NCBI GenBank assembly: GCA_005503055.1
Contig: SCOX01000001.1
Coordinates: 186,001 to 250,000, forward strand
DNA from: Lysobacteraceae bacterium P
Lineage (GTDB): Bacteria > Pseudomonadota > Gammaproteobacteria > Xanthomonadales > Xanthomonadaceae
Direction of reading: 5' to 3'
DNA length: 64,000 nucleotides
Position numbers and translations under genes: made by a program. The notes below the pieces were generated by a model. The model did no database searches, was not told where the DNA came from, and saw only the letters and a program-made list of their open reading frames with translations. Shown piece by piece: positions 10,267 through 18,925 of this stretch; position 1 is the stretch's first letter; every line of letters begins with the position of its first letter.

Positions 10267-10291
10267 CTCCCGTGGCTCCGGCCGCCGGGAG
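10267..10291 (+). promoter_or_regulatory. Leader hairpin upstream of rpsF, candidate S6:S18 site
   Basis: At the very 5' end of the predicted rpsF leader, CTCCCG (10267-10272) can pair with CGGGAG (10286-10291), enclosing a short inner GGC/GCC helix and unpaired CCG/CG bases. Many bacteria carry an rpsF leader hairpin with a bulged CCG that binds the S6:S18 complex and allows feedback control. The resemblance here is by eye only. Confidence 0.35.
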
Positions 10292-10390
10292 ACCTTGCTC
10301 CACCACGCCCAGTCCGGGCGTCGGGGGGCTGATCCGGACGTGCAGCGCGCCTTGTGCCCGCACGGCCACTCATCCACAAGGAACCACACC

Positions 10391-10837
10391 ATGCGTCATT
10401 ACGAAGTCGTGTTCCTGGTCCATCCGGACCAGAGCGAGCAGGTGCCGGCCATGATCGAGCGCTACAAGGGCTCGATCGAAGGCGGCGAAGGCAAGATCCA
10501 CCGTCTCGAAGACTGGGGCCGCCGTCAGCTGGCCTACCCGATCGAGAACCTCGTCAAGGCTCACTACGTGCTGCTCAACATCGAGTGCACCCAGGAAGTC
10601 CTGAACGAGCTCGTCGACGGTTTCCGCTTCAACGACGCCGTCCTGCGTCACCTGATCATCAAGCGCGACGGCCCGGACACCGAGCAGTCCCTGATCATGA
10701 AGTACAAGGACGAGAAGGGCGACAAGCCCGAGCGCGGCGAACGCGGTGAGCGCGGTGAGCGCCGTCGCCGTGACGAGGAAAGCGAGAGCGTCGGCACCGC
10801 CGACGATAACGCCGACGACAACGTCGAAGCCGCCTGA
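10391..10837 (+). CDS. rpsF: 30S ribosomal protein S6
   Basis: A 148-residue S6 of the small ribosomal subunit, which pairs with S18 on the central domain of 16S rRNA. The core [17 protein letters not shown]...[15 protein letters not shown]...AHYVLLNIE is typical. The start at 10391 is fixed by the MRHYE motif. From about residue 108 the protein carries a longer than usual charged tail with RGE repeats (residues 115-124), an Arg run and then an acidic Asp/Glu/Ala end. First gene of the rpsF-rpsR-rplI operon; priB, which sits between rpsF and rpsR in enterics, is absent, and the gap to rpsR is only 22 bases. Confidence 0.97.
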   Translation: MRHYEVVFLVHPDQSEQVPAMIERYKGSIEGGEGKIHRLEDWGRRQLAYPIENLVKAHYVLLNIECTQEVLNELVDGFRFNDAVLRHLIIKRDGPDTEQSLIMKYKDEKGDKPERGERGERGERRRRDEESESVGTADDNADDNVEAA

Positions 10838-10859
10838 TCACGCCCTCTAGGAGCGCACC

Positions 10860-11090
10860 ATGTCCAAGTTCTTCCGTCGCCGTAAGTTCTGCAAGTTCAC
10901 CGCCGAGGGTGTGAAGGAGATCGATTACAAGGATCTCAACACCCTGCGCCAGTACCTCACCGAGACCGGCAAGATCGTGCCGAGCCGCGTGACCGGTACC
11001 AAGTCGAAGTACCAGCGCCAGCTGTCCACGGCCGTCAAGCGCGCCCGTTTCCTGGCCCTGATTCCGTACACCGACAACCACAACGCCTGA
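10860..11090 (+). CDS. rpsR: 30S ribosomal protein S18
   Basis: A complete 76-residue S18, the binding partner of S6 in the platform of the small subunit. The Arg/Lys-rich N-terminus [13 protein letters not shown] and the block [46 protein letters not shown] are the family signature. The upstream TAGGAGCGCACC provides a good ribosome binding site. The 158-base gap to rplI contains small GC-rich hairpins but no recognised gene. Confidence 0.97.
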   Translation: MSKFFRRRKFCKFTAEGVKEIDYKDLNTLRQYLTETGKIVPSRVTGTKSKYQRQLSTAVKRARFLALIPYTDNHNA

Positions 11091-11248
11091 AATCGGGTCC
11101 CTCCGAAGAGCAGCGCACGTCCCTGTGCGCACTCTTCATGAACACCGGACTTCGCTCCGGCGCGCTGGCAAAGCCAGGCGCCGGCGACGTCATTCGGACA
11201 GCCACTGCTGCGGGGCCACGGCCTCGCTAACGAATACGGAGCACCACC

Positions 11249-11701
11249 ATGCAACTGATCCTCCTGCAGAACGTGCAGAACCTCGGCAAGCTCGGCGACA
11301 AGGTCACCGTCAAGCCGGGCTTCGGCCGCAACTTCCTGATCCCGTACGGCAAGGCCGTGCCGGCGACGCCGACCAACCTGGCCGAGTTCGAAGCGCGCCG
11401 CGCCGAGTACGAAGCCAAGGCCAAGGCCTCGCTGGAAGGCGCCGAAGGCCGCAAGGCCGCGCTGGACGGCGTCGAGGTGACCATCTCGGCCAACGCGTCG
11501 ACCGAAGGCAAACTGTACGGCTCGATCACCCCGCGCGACATCGCCGAGGCTCTGACCAAGATCGGCCACAAGGTCGAGAAGTCGGAAGTCGTGCTGGGCG
11601 AAGGCCCGCTGCGTCGCACCGGCGAGTACGAAGTCATCGTGCACCTGCATGCCGACATCGAAGCCACCGTCAAGGTCATCGTGGTCGGCGAAACCGCCTG
11701 A
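11249..11701 (+). CDS. rplI: 50S ribosomal protein L9
   Basis: A complete 150-residue L9, with the N-terminal RNA-binding domain ([36 protein letters not shown]), a long charged connecting helix (about residues 45-75) and a C-terminal domain. It binds 23S rRNA near the L1 stalk and helps maintain reading frame. Last gene of the operon, directly followed by a strong intrinsic terminator. Confidence 0.97.
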   Translation: MQLILLQNVQNLGKLGDKVTVKPGFGRNFLIPYGKAVPATPTNLAEFEARRAEYEAKAKASLEGAEGRKAALDGVEVTISANASTEGKLYGSITPRDIAEALTKIGHKVEKSEVVLGEGPLRRTGEYEVIVHLHADIEATVKVIVVGETA

Positions 11702-11724
11702 TCCGATTACCGGCGATGCTTCAG

Positions 11725-11755
11725 GAAAGGGCGCCTTCGGGCGCCCTTTCTTTTT
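11725..11755 (+). terminator. Intrinsic terminator after rplI
   Basis: A perfect 11-bp GC-rich stem (11725-11735 with 11740-11750) closed by a TTCG tetraloop and followed by five T residues. This is a textbook terminator for the rpsF operon. Confidence 0.92.
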
Positions 11756-11862
11756 GTCTGCCTGGGTCCGGGGTGGGGCTCAGACCTTCTTTTCGGATTT
11801 ATCCCATAGGGCGACGAGGCGGGGGGTGACAAAGTCGCAGCACATCCCCCGATACCGCCGCC

Positions 11863-12177
11863 ATGGACCAGCGTCTCGACATTTCCTCGCTCGACCCCTC
11901 GCTGGACCTGCCATTCGCGATCCCGGCGTCCTGCGCGACCCCGCAACTGGCGGCGCCGTCGTTCACCGACCTGATCGCCGCAAGCCTGCGCGAGGCCTGC
12001 GAGGTCGATGGCGACTGCGTCTTCCCCATCATCGCCAGGCTGATCGACCAGCATCTGGCGGGCACCGCCCAATCGCGCCGAGTCGGACGCTGGCGCGACG
12101 AGGCATTGGACGATCTGCTCAGCGCGGTTTCTCCCGGCGTGCGCGCCCGCATCGGTGCGGGGGCCTGCGCGGACTGA
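11863..12177 (+). CDS. Hypothetical protein between rplI and dnaB
   Basis: A 104-residue soluble protein that I do not recognise. It has no signal peptide or membrane segment. It contains four Cys residues, two of them in a CEVDGDC arrangement, and a predicted helical middle (LIARLIDQHLAGTAQSRRVGRWRDEALDDLLSAV). The ORF begins after the rplI terminator and has coding-like third-position GC bias. It ends 240 bases before dnaB. Its function is unknown; being alone between two conserved operons suggests a lineage-specific gene. Confidence 0.6.
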   Translation: MDQRLDISSLDPSLDLPFAIPASCATPQLAAPSFTDLIAASLREACEVDGDCVFPIIARLIDQHLAGTAQSRRVGRWRDEALDDLLSAVSPGVRARIGAGACAD

Positions 12178-12294
12178 TCGCGCCGCGCCCAGGGCGCTCG
12201 GCCATGCCCCGTGCGTGAGCCCGAACAGAGGCTGCAACCGACCGTCCGTCGTCTCACCTGTTGCGACAACCGCGTGGCCTGATGTCGCCCATGA

Positions 12295-12314
12295 GTATCC
12301 ACGCGATATCCACA
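12295..12314 (+). promoter_or_regulatory. Two DnaA-box-like sequences upstream of dnaB
   Basis: GTATCCACG (12295-12303) and ATATCCACA (12306-12314) resemble the DnaA box TTATCCACA, with two and one mismatches respectively. They lie in tandem 11 bases apart, within an AT-richer stretch 105-125 bases before dnaB. The pair could allow DnaA control of dnaB, but two imperfect boxes are weak evidence. Confidence 0.3.
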
Positions 12315-12416
12315 GACTTATATGCAACGCAGTGGATGCTTCCGCGTCTACGATGCCCGACCCGCGACATATATACGGACGCCGCAACGGCGCCGAACCG
12401 GGGCAACTGAGGACTA

Positions 12417-13829
12417 ATGGGCGCACGAGCGGGCTTTCGCGGGGAAAAACGCTTCGAGACGCGTAGCGAGCAGCGCATGGACCAGCTGCGCGTGCCGCCG
12501 CAGTCGATCGAGGCCGAGCAAGCCGTGCTTGGTGGCCTCATGCTGGCGCCGGACTCCTTCGACCGCATCGTCGACCAGCTCAACGACAACGACTTCTACC
12601 GGCGCGATCACCAGCTCATCTATCGCGCCATCCGCGAACTGGCCGAGAAGAACCGCCCGTTCGACGCGGTCACGCTGGGTGAGTGGTTCGAATCGCAGGG
12701 TCTGTCGGAACAGGTCGCCGGCGGCGCCTACCTGATCGAGCTGGCGACCAACACGCCGTCGGCCGCCAACATCACCGCCTATGCCGAGATCGTCCGCGAC
12801 AAGGCGATCCTGCGGCAGCTGATCGACGTCGGCACCGGCATCGTCAACGACGGCTTCCAGCCCGACGGCCGCGACAGCGCCGAGATCCTGGAAGAAGCCG
12901 AGCGGCAGGTGCTGGCGATCGCCCAGGCCAACACCGGCGGCAAGACCGACTTCACGCCCGTCACCAAGGCGCTGTCGGAAGCGTTCGACACGCTGCAGAC
13001 GCGTTACACCAACGGCGGCGGCATCACCGGACTGCCGACCGGTTACACCGAATTCGACATGATGACGGCCGGCCTGCAGAAGACCGACCTGATCATCCTC
13101 GCGGCGCGTCCGGCGATGGGCAAGACCACGCTCGCGCTGAACATGGCCGAGTCCGCCGCCTTCCGCAGCAAGCTGCCGGTGGCGGTGTTCTCGATGGAAA
13201 TGTCGGCCTCGCAGCTGGCGATGCGCCTGATCTCCTCGGTCGGTCGCGTCAATGCGCAGCGCCTGCGTACCGGCCAATTGGAGGACGAGGACTGGAGTCG
13301 CGTGACCGGCGCGATCCGCCAGCTGCGCGACGCCAAGATCTTCATCGATGACGAACCCGGCATGTCGCCCGTGAAGTTGGCGGCCAAGGCGCGTCGCCTC
13401 AAGCGCGAACACGGCCTGGGCCTGATCGTCATCGACTACCTGCAGCTGATGTCGGTGCCGGGCAACAGCGAGAACCGAGCGACGGAAATCTCCGAGATCT
13501 CGCGTTCGCTCAAAGGCCTCGCCAAGGAACTGCAGGTGCCGGTGATCGCGCTTTCGCAGCTCAACCGCTCGCTGGAAACGCGCACCGACAAGCGCCCGGT
13601 GATGGCCGACCTGCGCGAATCGGGCGCCATCGAGCAGGACGCGGACATGATCGTGTTCATCTACCGCGACGATTACTACAACAAGGAGAATTCGCCGGAC
13701 AAGGGACTTGCCGAGATCATCATCGGCAAGCAGCGTTCGGGCCCCACGGGTTCGTGCAAGCTCAAGTTCTTCGGCGAATACACGCGCTTCGACAACCTCT
13801 CGCACGATGCGGTGGGTAGTTTCGAGTAA
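12417..13829 (+). CDS. dnaB: Replicative DNA helicase
   Basis: A 470-residue hexameric helicase that unwinds the chromosome at the replication fork. The N-terminal DnaB domain begins at about residue 22 (MDQLRVPPQSIEAEQAVLGGLMLAPDSFD), and the RecA-like motor carries Walker A ARPAMGKTTLA with Lys236, Walker B LIVIDYLQLM, and the conserved RSGPTGSCKLKF near the C-terminus. No intein is present. I keep the ATG at 12417, preceded by GAGGACTA, since xanthomonad DnaB proteins have this short basic N-terminal extension; the internal ATG at 12477 is the alternative. Confidence 0.97.
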   Translation: MGARAGFRGEKRFETRSEQRMDQLRVPPQSIEAEQAVLGGLMLAPDSFDRIVDQLNDNDFYRRDHQLIYRAIRELAEKNRPFDAVTLGEWFESQGLSEQVAGGAYLIELATNTPSAANITAYAEIVRDKAILRQLIDVGTGIVNDGFQPDGRDSAEILEEAERQVLAIAQANTGGKTDFTPVTKALSEAFDTLQTRYTNGGGITGLPTGYTEFDMMTAGLQKTDLIILAARPAMGKTTLALNMAESAAFRSKLPVAVFSMEMSASQLAMRLISSVGRVNAQRLRTGQLEDEDWSRVTGAIRQLRDAKIFIDDEPGMSPVKLAAKARRLKREHGLGLIVIDYLQLMSVPGNSENRATEISEISRSLKGLAKELQVPVIALSQLNRSLETRTDKRPVMADLRESGAIEQDADMIVFIYRDDYYNKENSPDKGLAEIIIGKQRSGPTGSCKLKFFGEYTRFDNLSHDAVGSFE

Positions 13830-13874
13830 GCCCCTCGACGCATGACTCACGGCGCCGCACGTAGGCTGCGGCGC

Positions 13875-14108
13875 ATGGAGCGCGAACAGGTGGAATCGCA
13901 GGCGCTGGTCAGCGTGGGCTACGACCCCGACCGGCGCATTCTGGAAGTCGAGTTCGACGGCGGCGGGATTTACCGCTATTTCGACGTGCCGGCCGACCTG
14001 TATGCCGGATTGATGGCCGCGCCTTCGCAAGGGCATTACTTCGCCGAACACGTGCGTAACGCCGGCTTCGAATACATGCGATTGGACAGCGACGAAGGCG
14101 CGGATTGA
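13875..14108 (+). CDS. KTSC domain protein
   Basis: A 77-residue protein consisting of little more than a KTSC domain, named for its occurrence at the C-terminus of some lysyl-tRNA synthetases. The visible pattern is VSVGYDPDRRILEVEFDGGGIYRYFDVPADLYAGLMAAPSQGHYFAEHVRNAGFEY. The domain's role is not established. I take the ATG at 13875, since family members start close to this point; the frame opens at 13842. It follows dnaB by 45 bases and may be co-transcribed. Confidence 0.78.
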   Translation: MEREQVESQALVSVGYDPDRRILEVEFDGGGIYRYFDVPADLYAGLMAAPSQGHYFAEHVRNAGFEYMRLDSDEGAD

Positions 14109-14165
14109 CGTCCCCGTAACGGCCTGCAGTGCAGCGTGAAAGACGGTCCCATTGGAGTCGCCGCC

Positions 14166-14510
14166 ATGCGCCGTCCCCTTTCCATGTTTCCCGTCCTGAT
14201 GGTCGGCGCGATAGCGCTCGCGATGGCGTCGAGCGCCGCCGCGCAAACCAAGAGCAGCACTGGCACGAAGCAGCAGCACTGCTACGACGTCGAGGTCCAG
14301 AAGCCCAAGGAGGTCAAGGACCAGCACAAGATCACCGGCTCGGTGGTCGGCGGGCTGGCCGGTGGCCTGCTCGGCAACCAGATCGGCGGCGGCAGCGGTA
14401 AGAAGATCGCGACGGCGGCCGGCGCGGTCGGCGGCGTCGTGGCCGGCCGCAAGATCCAGGAAAACCAGCAGAACAAGACCGAGACGGTCATCGAGCGGCG
14501 TTGCGAGTAG
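14166..14510 (+). CDS. Glycine-zipper 2TM domain protein, secreted
   Basis: A 114-residue protein with a signal peptide (residues 1-26, ending SSAAA-Q) and a glycine-zipper membrane domain (GSVVGGLAGGLLGNQIGGGSGKKIATAAGAVGGVVAGRKIQ), as in SlyB/Rick_17kDa outer-membrane proteins. It lacks a lipobox. The start at 14166 has GGAG at a suitable distance; an in-frame ATG at 14136 would precede the signal sequence. It probably inserts in the outer membrane or periplasmic face; role unknown beyond envelope integrity in relatives. Two Cys, one near the mature N-terminus and one next to last, could form a disulfide. Confidence 0.8.
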   Translation: MRRPLSMFPVLMVGAIALAMASSAAAQTKSSTGTKQQHCYDVEVQKPKEVKDQHKITGSVVGGLAGGLLGNQIGGGSGKKIATAAGAVGGVVAGRKIQENQQNKTETVIERRCE

Positions 14511-14650
14511 TTCGCGAACGGGCCCAGACGCTTCATCGCTCGTCGGCCTGCGCGTTGAGCGGCCATCGCGCAGGAGGAAATGGCGCGCCGCGCTTAGAAT
14601 AGGCGCCAGCGCCCCACCGCATCGGGACACACGTGCACCCCACGCCAGGC

Positions 14651-15781
14651 ATGCCCCCGGCCGTCAGCGAGCGTCCGACTCGCATCACGGTCGATCTGGA
14701 CCACCTTTCCCATAATCTGCGTCGCATCCGGGCGCACGTCGGCGTGCCCGTCATGGGAATCGTCAAGGCGAACGCCTACGGCCATGGGCTGGTGCCGGTG
14801 GCATTGCACCTGCAGGCGCAGGGCGTGGAGCAGTTGGGTGTGGCGTTCGTGGAAGAGGGAATCGCTTTGCGTCGTGCGGGCGTGACCGCGCCGGTGCTGG
14901 TACTGGGCGGCATCTTCGGCCCGCAGGTGGCGCAGTTCATCGCGCACGACCTGGAGATCACGGTCTCCTCGCTCGACAAGCTTCGTCAGGTGGAAACCGC
15001 CGCCGAGGCGATGGGTCGCAAGGCCGTGATCCACCTGAAGATCGACACCGGGATGGAACGCATCGGTGTGCACAGCTATTCCTCGCGGCCCTTCGTCGAA
15101 GCGGCGGTGGCCTCGAAGTGGTGCGTGCTCAAGGGCATCTACTCGCACCTGGCATGCTCGGACGATCCGTCCTCGCCGATGACGCTGCAGCAGGTCGAGC
15201 GCTTCTTCGATGCGTGCGCGCACGTCGAACGCATGGGCGCCCCGATGCCGTTGCGTCACCTGGCCAATTCCGGCGGCGTGCTGCATTTCCCGCAGACCTG
15301 GCTGGACATGGTGCGTCCGGGAATCGTGCTCTATGGCGTGCTGCCGGATCCGGCCTCGCGGCGCACGATCGACGTGAAGCCGGCGATGACGCTGCGCTCG
15401 CAGGTCGTGTACTTCAAGGTGGTGAAAGCGGGCAATCCGGTGAGCTATGGGGCGACGTGGCGTTGCGACCACGACACGCGCGTGGTCACGGTGCCGATCG
15501 GCTACGGCGATGGCTTCCCGCGTGCACTGTCCTCGCGTGGCGAAGTGCTGATCCGCGGCCAGCGGTACCCCATCGCCGGGCGCGTGTGCATGGACCAGTT
15601 CATGGCCGACATCGGCCAGGACAGCGCCTTCAACGAGGACGAGGTCGTGCTGATCGGCGCCCAGGGCGGCGAGGCGATCCGCGCCGAGGACGTCGCCACG
15701 TTGGCCGGCACGATCCCCTACGAGATCCTCGTCGGTCTCAACGATCGCATTCCGCGCGAATACCGGGGCGGGCTGGGCTGA
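14651..15781 (+). CDS. alr: Alanine racemase
   Basis: A 376-residue fold-type III PLP enzyme that interconverts L- and D-alanine for peptidoglycan. The PLP lysine lies in VKANAYGHG (Lys39 from this start) and the second catalytic base is the Tyr of GYGDGFPR (Tyr285). The substrate-binding block RVCMDQFMADIG is present. A GTG at 14633 could add six residues; the ATG at 14651 is the more ordinary start. Its position a short way after dnaB matches other gammaproteobacteria. A TAGAAT -10-like hexamer is at 14595-14600. Confidence 0.94.
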   Translation: MPPAVSERPTRITVDLDHLSHNLRRIRAHVGVPVMGIVKANAYGHGLVPVALHLQAQGVEQLGVAFVEEGIALRRAGVTAPVLVLGGIFGPQVAQFIAHDLEITVSSLDKLRQVETAAEAMGRKAVIHLKIDTGMERIGVHSYSSRPFVEAAVASKWCVLKGIYSHLACSDDPSSPMTLQQVERFFDACAHVERMGAPMPLRHLANSGGVLHFPQTWLDMVRPGIVLYGVLPDPASRRTIDVKPAMTLRSQVVYFKVVKAGNPVSYGATWRCDHDTRVVTVPIGYGDGFPRALSSRGEVLIRGQRYPIAGRVCMDQFMADIGQDSAFNEDEVVLIGAQGGEAIRAEDVATLAGTIPYEILVGLNDRIPREYRGGLG

Positions 15782-15869
15782 GGCGGGCCGCGGCACGGCC
15801 GCTGCATTCACGCCGGCCTTGGGCATACTGAGCCGGAACACCGTCCGCCTCCCAACCCCGGGTGCCGAG

Positions 15870-17306
15870 ATGTCCGCAAGCGAGTCGACTGCGCTGGCGC
15901 TGGTCTGGTTCCGCAACGACCTGCGACTGGACGATAACGCCGCGCTGCAGGCGGCGCTCGACAACGGCTATGTGCCCATCCCCGTCTACATCCATGCGCC
16001 CGACGAAGCCGGCGACTGGAAACCCGGTGCGGCCTCCGACGCATGGCGTCACCGATCACTGATGGCGCTGGACGCGACGCTGCGCAAGCGCGGCTCGCAC
16101 CTGCGCTATTTCTTCGGCCCCAGCCTGGCGACGCTGCAATCGCTGATCGCCACCACCGGTGCCGAGGCGGTGTTCTGGAACCGCCGCTACGAACCGGCCT
16201 ACGAAAGGCGCGATGCCAACATCAAGACCACGTTGCGCCAGCAGGGCGTGCGCGTGGAAAGTTTCAACGCGGCGTTGCTGTTCGAACCGTGGATGGTGCG
16301 GACCAAGCAGGGACAGCCGTTCAAGGTGTTCACGCCGTTCTGGAAGACGCTGCTCGCGCAATGGCAGCTGGCGCTGTGCTTCGATGCACCGGGACGATTG
16401 CCCGACAGTGTCGAAGGTCCGGCCGGGGTGCCGCTCGACGCACTGCACCTGGCGCCGGATCGTGATTGGGACCGGGCGTTCTGGGACGAGTGGACACCGG
16501 GCGAGCAGGGCGCGCATGCCACGCTGGAAACCTTCGTCGACGGCGCCCTGCGCGGCTACGGCGAGCAGCGCGACCGCCCCGATCGGGTCGGTACTTCGCG
16601 CCTCTCGCCGCACCTGCACTTCGGCGAGATCGCACCTTGGCGGGTCATCTCCGTGCTGGAGCGCGAACGCAGCGCCGCCAATGGGCCCGACATCGACGCC
16701 TTCCTGCGCCAGTTGGGCTGGCGCGAGTTCGCGCATCATCTGCTGCACCATTTCCCCGAAACCCCCGACCACAATTTCGACGCGCGCTTCAACGACTTCG
16801 CGTGGACCTCCGTCGTCGCCACGCGCATGGCCGACTGGCAGCATGGGCGAACGGGCGTTCCGATCATCGATGCCGGCATGCGGGAACTGTGGGCCACCGG
16901 CTGGATGCACAACCGCGTTCGCATGATCGTGGCGAGCTTCCTGAGCAAGCACATGCGCTATCACTGGCGGCACGGCGCGCGCTGGTTCTGGGACACGTTG
17001 GTGGACGCGGACCTGGCCAACAACACCCTCGGTTGGCAGTGGGTCGCCGGCACCGGCGCGGACGCGGCGCCGTACTTCCGCGTGTTCAATCCGGTGCTGC
17101 AGGCGCAGCGGTTCGATCCGGAGGGGCACTACATCGCCAGGTGGGTCCCGGAGCTGGCCAGCCTGCCGGTGCCGCTGCGCTTCGCGCCCTGGGAGGATCC
17201 CAAGGCGCTGCAGAACGTCGCGCCGGACTATCCACTCCAGCCGCTGGTCGACATCGGCGCCGGCCGCGACGCGGCGCTTTCGGCGTATCGCAAGCTGCGC
17301 GAGTGA
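15870..17306 (+). CDS. phrB: Deoxyribodipyrimidine photolyase
   Basis: A 478-residue CPD photolyase that uses blue light and FADH to split cyclobutane pyrimidine dimers. The N-terminal antenna domain starts LALVWFRNDLRLDDNAAL, and the C-terminal FAD domain shows GTSRLSPHLHFGEI, QLGWREFAHHLL, the WATGWMHNRVRMIVASFLSKH block and the flavin-site signature WQWVAGTGADAAPYFRVFNP. All are full-length for class I photolyases. The ATG at 15870 follows GTGCCGAG and gives the conserved N-terminus; the frame is open from 15819. Confidence 0.95.
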   Translation: MSASESTALALVWFRNDLRLDDNAALQAALDNGYVPIPVYIHAPDEAGDWKPGAASDAWRHRSLMALDATLRKRGSHLRYFFGPSLATLQSLIATTGAEAVFWNRRYEPAYERRDANIKTTLRQQGVRVESFNAALLFEPWMVRTKQGQPFKVFTPFWKTLLAQWQLALCFDAPGRLPDSVEGPAGVPLDALHLAPDRDWDRAFWDEWTPGEQGAHATLETFVDGALRGYGEQRDRPDRVGTSRLSPHLHFGEIAPWRVISVLERERSAANGPDIDAFLRQLGWREFAHHLLHHFPETPDHNFDARFNDFAWTSVVATRMADWQHGRTGVPIIDAGMRELWATGWMHNRVRMIVASFLSKHMRYHWRHGARWFWDTLVDADLANNTLGWQWVAGTGADAAPYFRVFNPVLQAQRFDPEGHYIARWVPELASLPVPLRFAPWEDPKALQNVAPDYPLQPLVDIGAGRDAALSAYRKLRE

Positions 17307-17368
17307 GACCGCGTTGACGCTGCGATTGGCGGCGTGATTCACTCGAACGCAAACGCACAGGAGAGCGG

Positions 17369-18838
17369 ATGGCCATGGCGACGCGAGCAGGGACACGCCG
17401 GCGCGGACGCCGGGAGCCGATGTCGCGGGTGGATACCGCTTGGCTGCGCATGGAGCGGCCGACCAATCCGATGATGATCACCGGCGTGCTGATGTTCGCC
17501 GAGCCGATGTCGCTCGATCGCCTCAAGCGCGTGGTGAAGGAACGGTTCCTTTCGTATCGCCGTTTCCGCCAGAAGGCGGTGGTCAGCTCGGCCGGTGCGC
17601 AGTGGGAAACTGACCTCAACTTCAACCTCGACTGGCATGTCCAGCACGCGGCGTTGCCCGGGCGCGGCGACAAGCGTGCGCTGGAACGCTTCGTCAGCCA
17701 GCTCGCGTCCTCTCCGCTCAACCACGATCGCCCGCTGTGGCAGTTCCACCTGGTCGAATGTTACGACGGCGGCGGTTCGGCGCTCGTGGCGCGCATCCAT
17801 CACAGCTACGCCGACGGCATCGCGCTGGTGCAGGTGCTGCTGTCGCTCACCGACACCAAGCCGGATGCGGAAGACGGCGAAGAGCTGTCGCGCACTTGGC
17901 TCAAGCAGCAGCACGCGGGCGTCGCGCGCCGCGTGGGCGCCGTCGACCGGTACGTGAAGCTGGGCAGCAAGGTGGTCGAGAAGGGCCTGGAGATGTATCG
18001 GGATCCGACCCTCGCCGGCGTGCTGGCAAAGGAGGGCGGCGAGATCGCGCGCGAGCTGCTCAACGCGCTGGCGTTGTCGGACGATCCGCCTTCGCTGCTG
18101 CGTGGTCGCCTGGGCGTGAGCAAGCGCGTGGCCTGGGCCGAGCCGCTCGACCTGGAGGAAGTGAAGGCCGTCGGCCGCGCCTGCGACTGCACCGTCAACG
18201 ACGTGCTGATGGCCACCGCGGCCGGTGCGCTGCGCAGTTACATGATCGAACGCGGCGACAACGTCGACGGCCTCACGCTGCGTGCGACCGTGCCGGTGAA
18301 CCTGCGTCCACTCGAACATGCGCGCAAGCTCGGAAACCACTTCGGACTGGTGTTCCTCGATCTGCCGGTGGGCGAGGGCAATCCGATCCGGCGCCTGGAG
18401 CGTGTCGCGCAGTGCATGGAGGAGCTCAAGCGCTCGCGCCAGGCGATCGTCGCCTACGGCCTGCTCGCCGCACTGGGCATGGCTCCGGCGTCGATGCAGG
18501 GCCTGGCGCTGGAATTGTTCAGCCGCAAGGCGACGGCCGTCGCCACCAACGTACCGGGCCCGCAGCAGCCGCTGTATCTGGCCGGCTGCATGTTGCGCGA
18601 GATGATGTTCTGGGTGCCGCAGACGGGCTCGATCGGAGTGGGTATCTCCATCCTGAGCTACAACAACCGTGTGCATTTCGGCCTGATCGCCGACGGACGC
18701 CTGATCCCCGATCCCGATGCGGTGATCCGACGCTTCGGCGCGGAGTTCGAAAAGCTGCTGTACCTGTCTTTGATGGGGAACTGGGACACACGCCTCGATG
18801 CGGAAGCGGCCGAAGCGCTGATGCCTGCCGCAAACTGA
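17369..18838 (+). CDS. WS/DGAT-type O-acyltransferase
   Basis: A 489-residue member of the wax ester synthase/diacylglycerol acyltransferase family, which transfers acyl groups from acyl-CoA to alcohols or diacylglycerol at the inner face of the membrane. The active site HHSYADG (His144, His145, Asp149) fits HHxxxDG, and the C-terminal family blocks ATNVPGP, PLYLAG and ISILSYNNRVHFGLIAD are present. A good ribosome site (AGGAGAGCGG) precedes the ATG at 17369. The Arg-rich N-terminus (residues 5-16) may bind the membrane. Substrate and whether storage lipid is made cannot be told from sequence. Confidence 0.88.
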   Translation: MAMATRAGTRRRGRREPMSRVDTAWLRMERPTNPMMITGVLMFAEPMSLDRLKRVVKERFLSYRRFRQKAVVSSAGAQWETDLNFNLDWHVQHAALPGRGDKRALERFVSQLASSPLNHDRPLWQFHLVECYDGGGSALVARIHHSYADGIALVQVLLSLTDTKPDAEDGEELSRTWLKQQHAGVARRVGAVDRYVKLGSKVVEKGLEMYRDPTLAGVLAKEGGEIARELLNALALSDDPPSLLRGRLGVSKRVAWAEPLDLEEVKAVGRACDCTVNDVLMATAAGALRSYMIERGDNVDGLTLRATVPVNLRPLEHARKLGNHFGLVFLDLPVGEGNPIRRLERVAQCMEELKRSRQAIVAYGLLAALGMAPASMQGLALELFSRKATAVATNVPGPQQPLYLAGCMLREMMFWVPQTGSIGVGISILSYNNRVHFGLIADGRLIPDPDAVIRRFGAEFEKLLYLSLMGNWDTRLDAEAAEALMPAAN

Positions 18839-18925
18839 ATACGCCGCACGCCCGATCACTCACTCCAGACTTGGACGTGGTTAGCTTGTGCCGCATTCAG
18901 TTCCATTCCTCTCAAAGGTCGATAC

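Noticed and set aside
12414-14630. A minus-strand frame of 738 codons opposite dnaB
   Set aside because: Antisense shadow of dnaB and neighbours with no recognisable domain.
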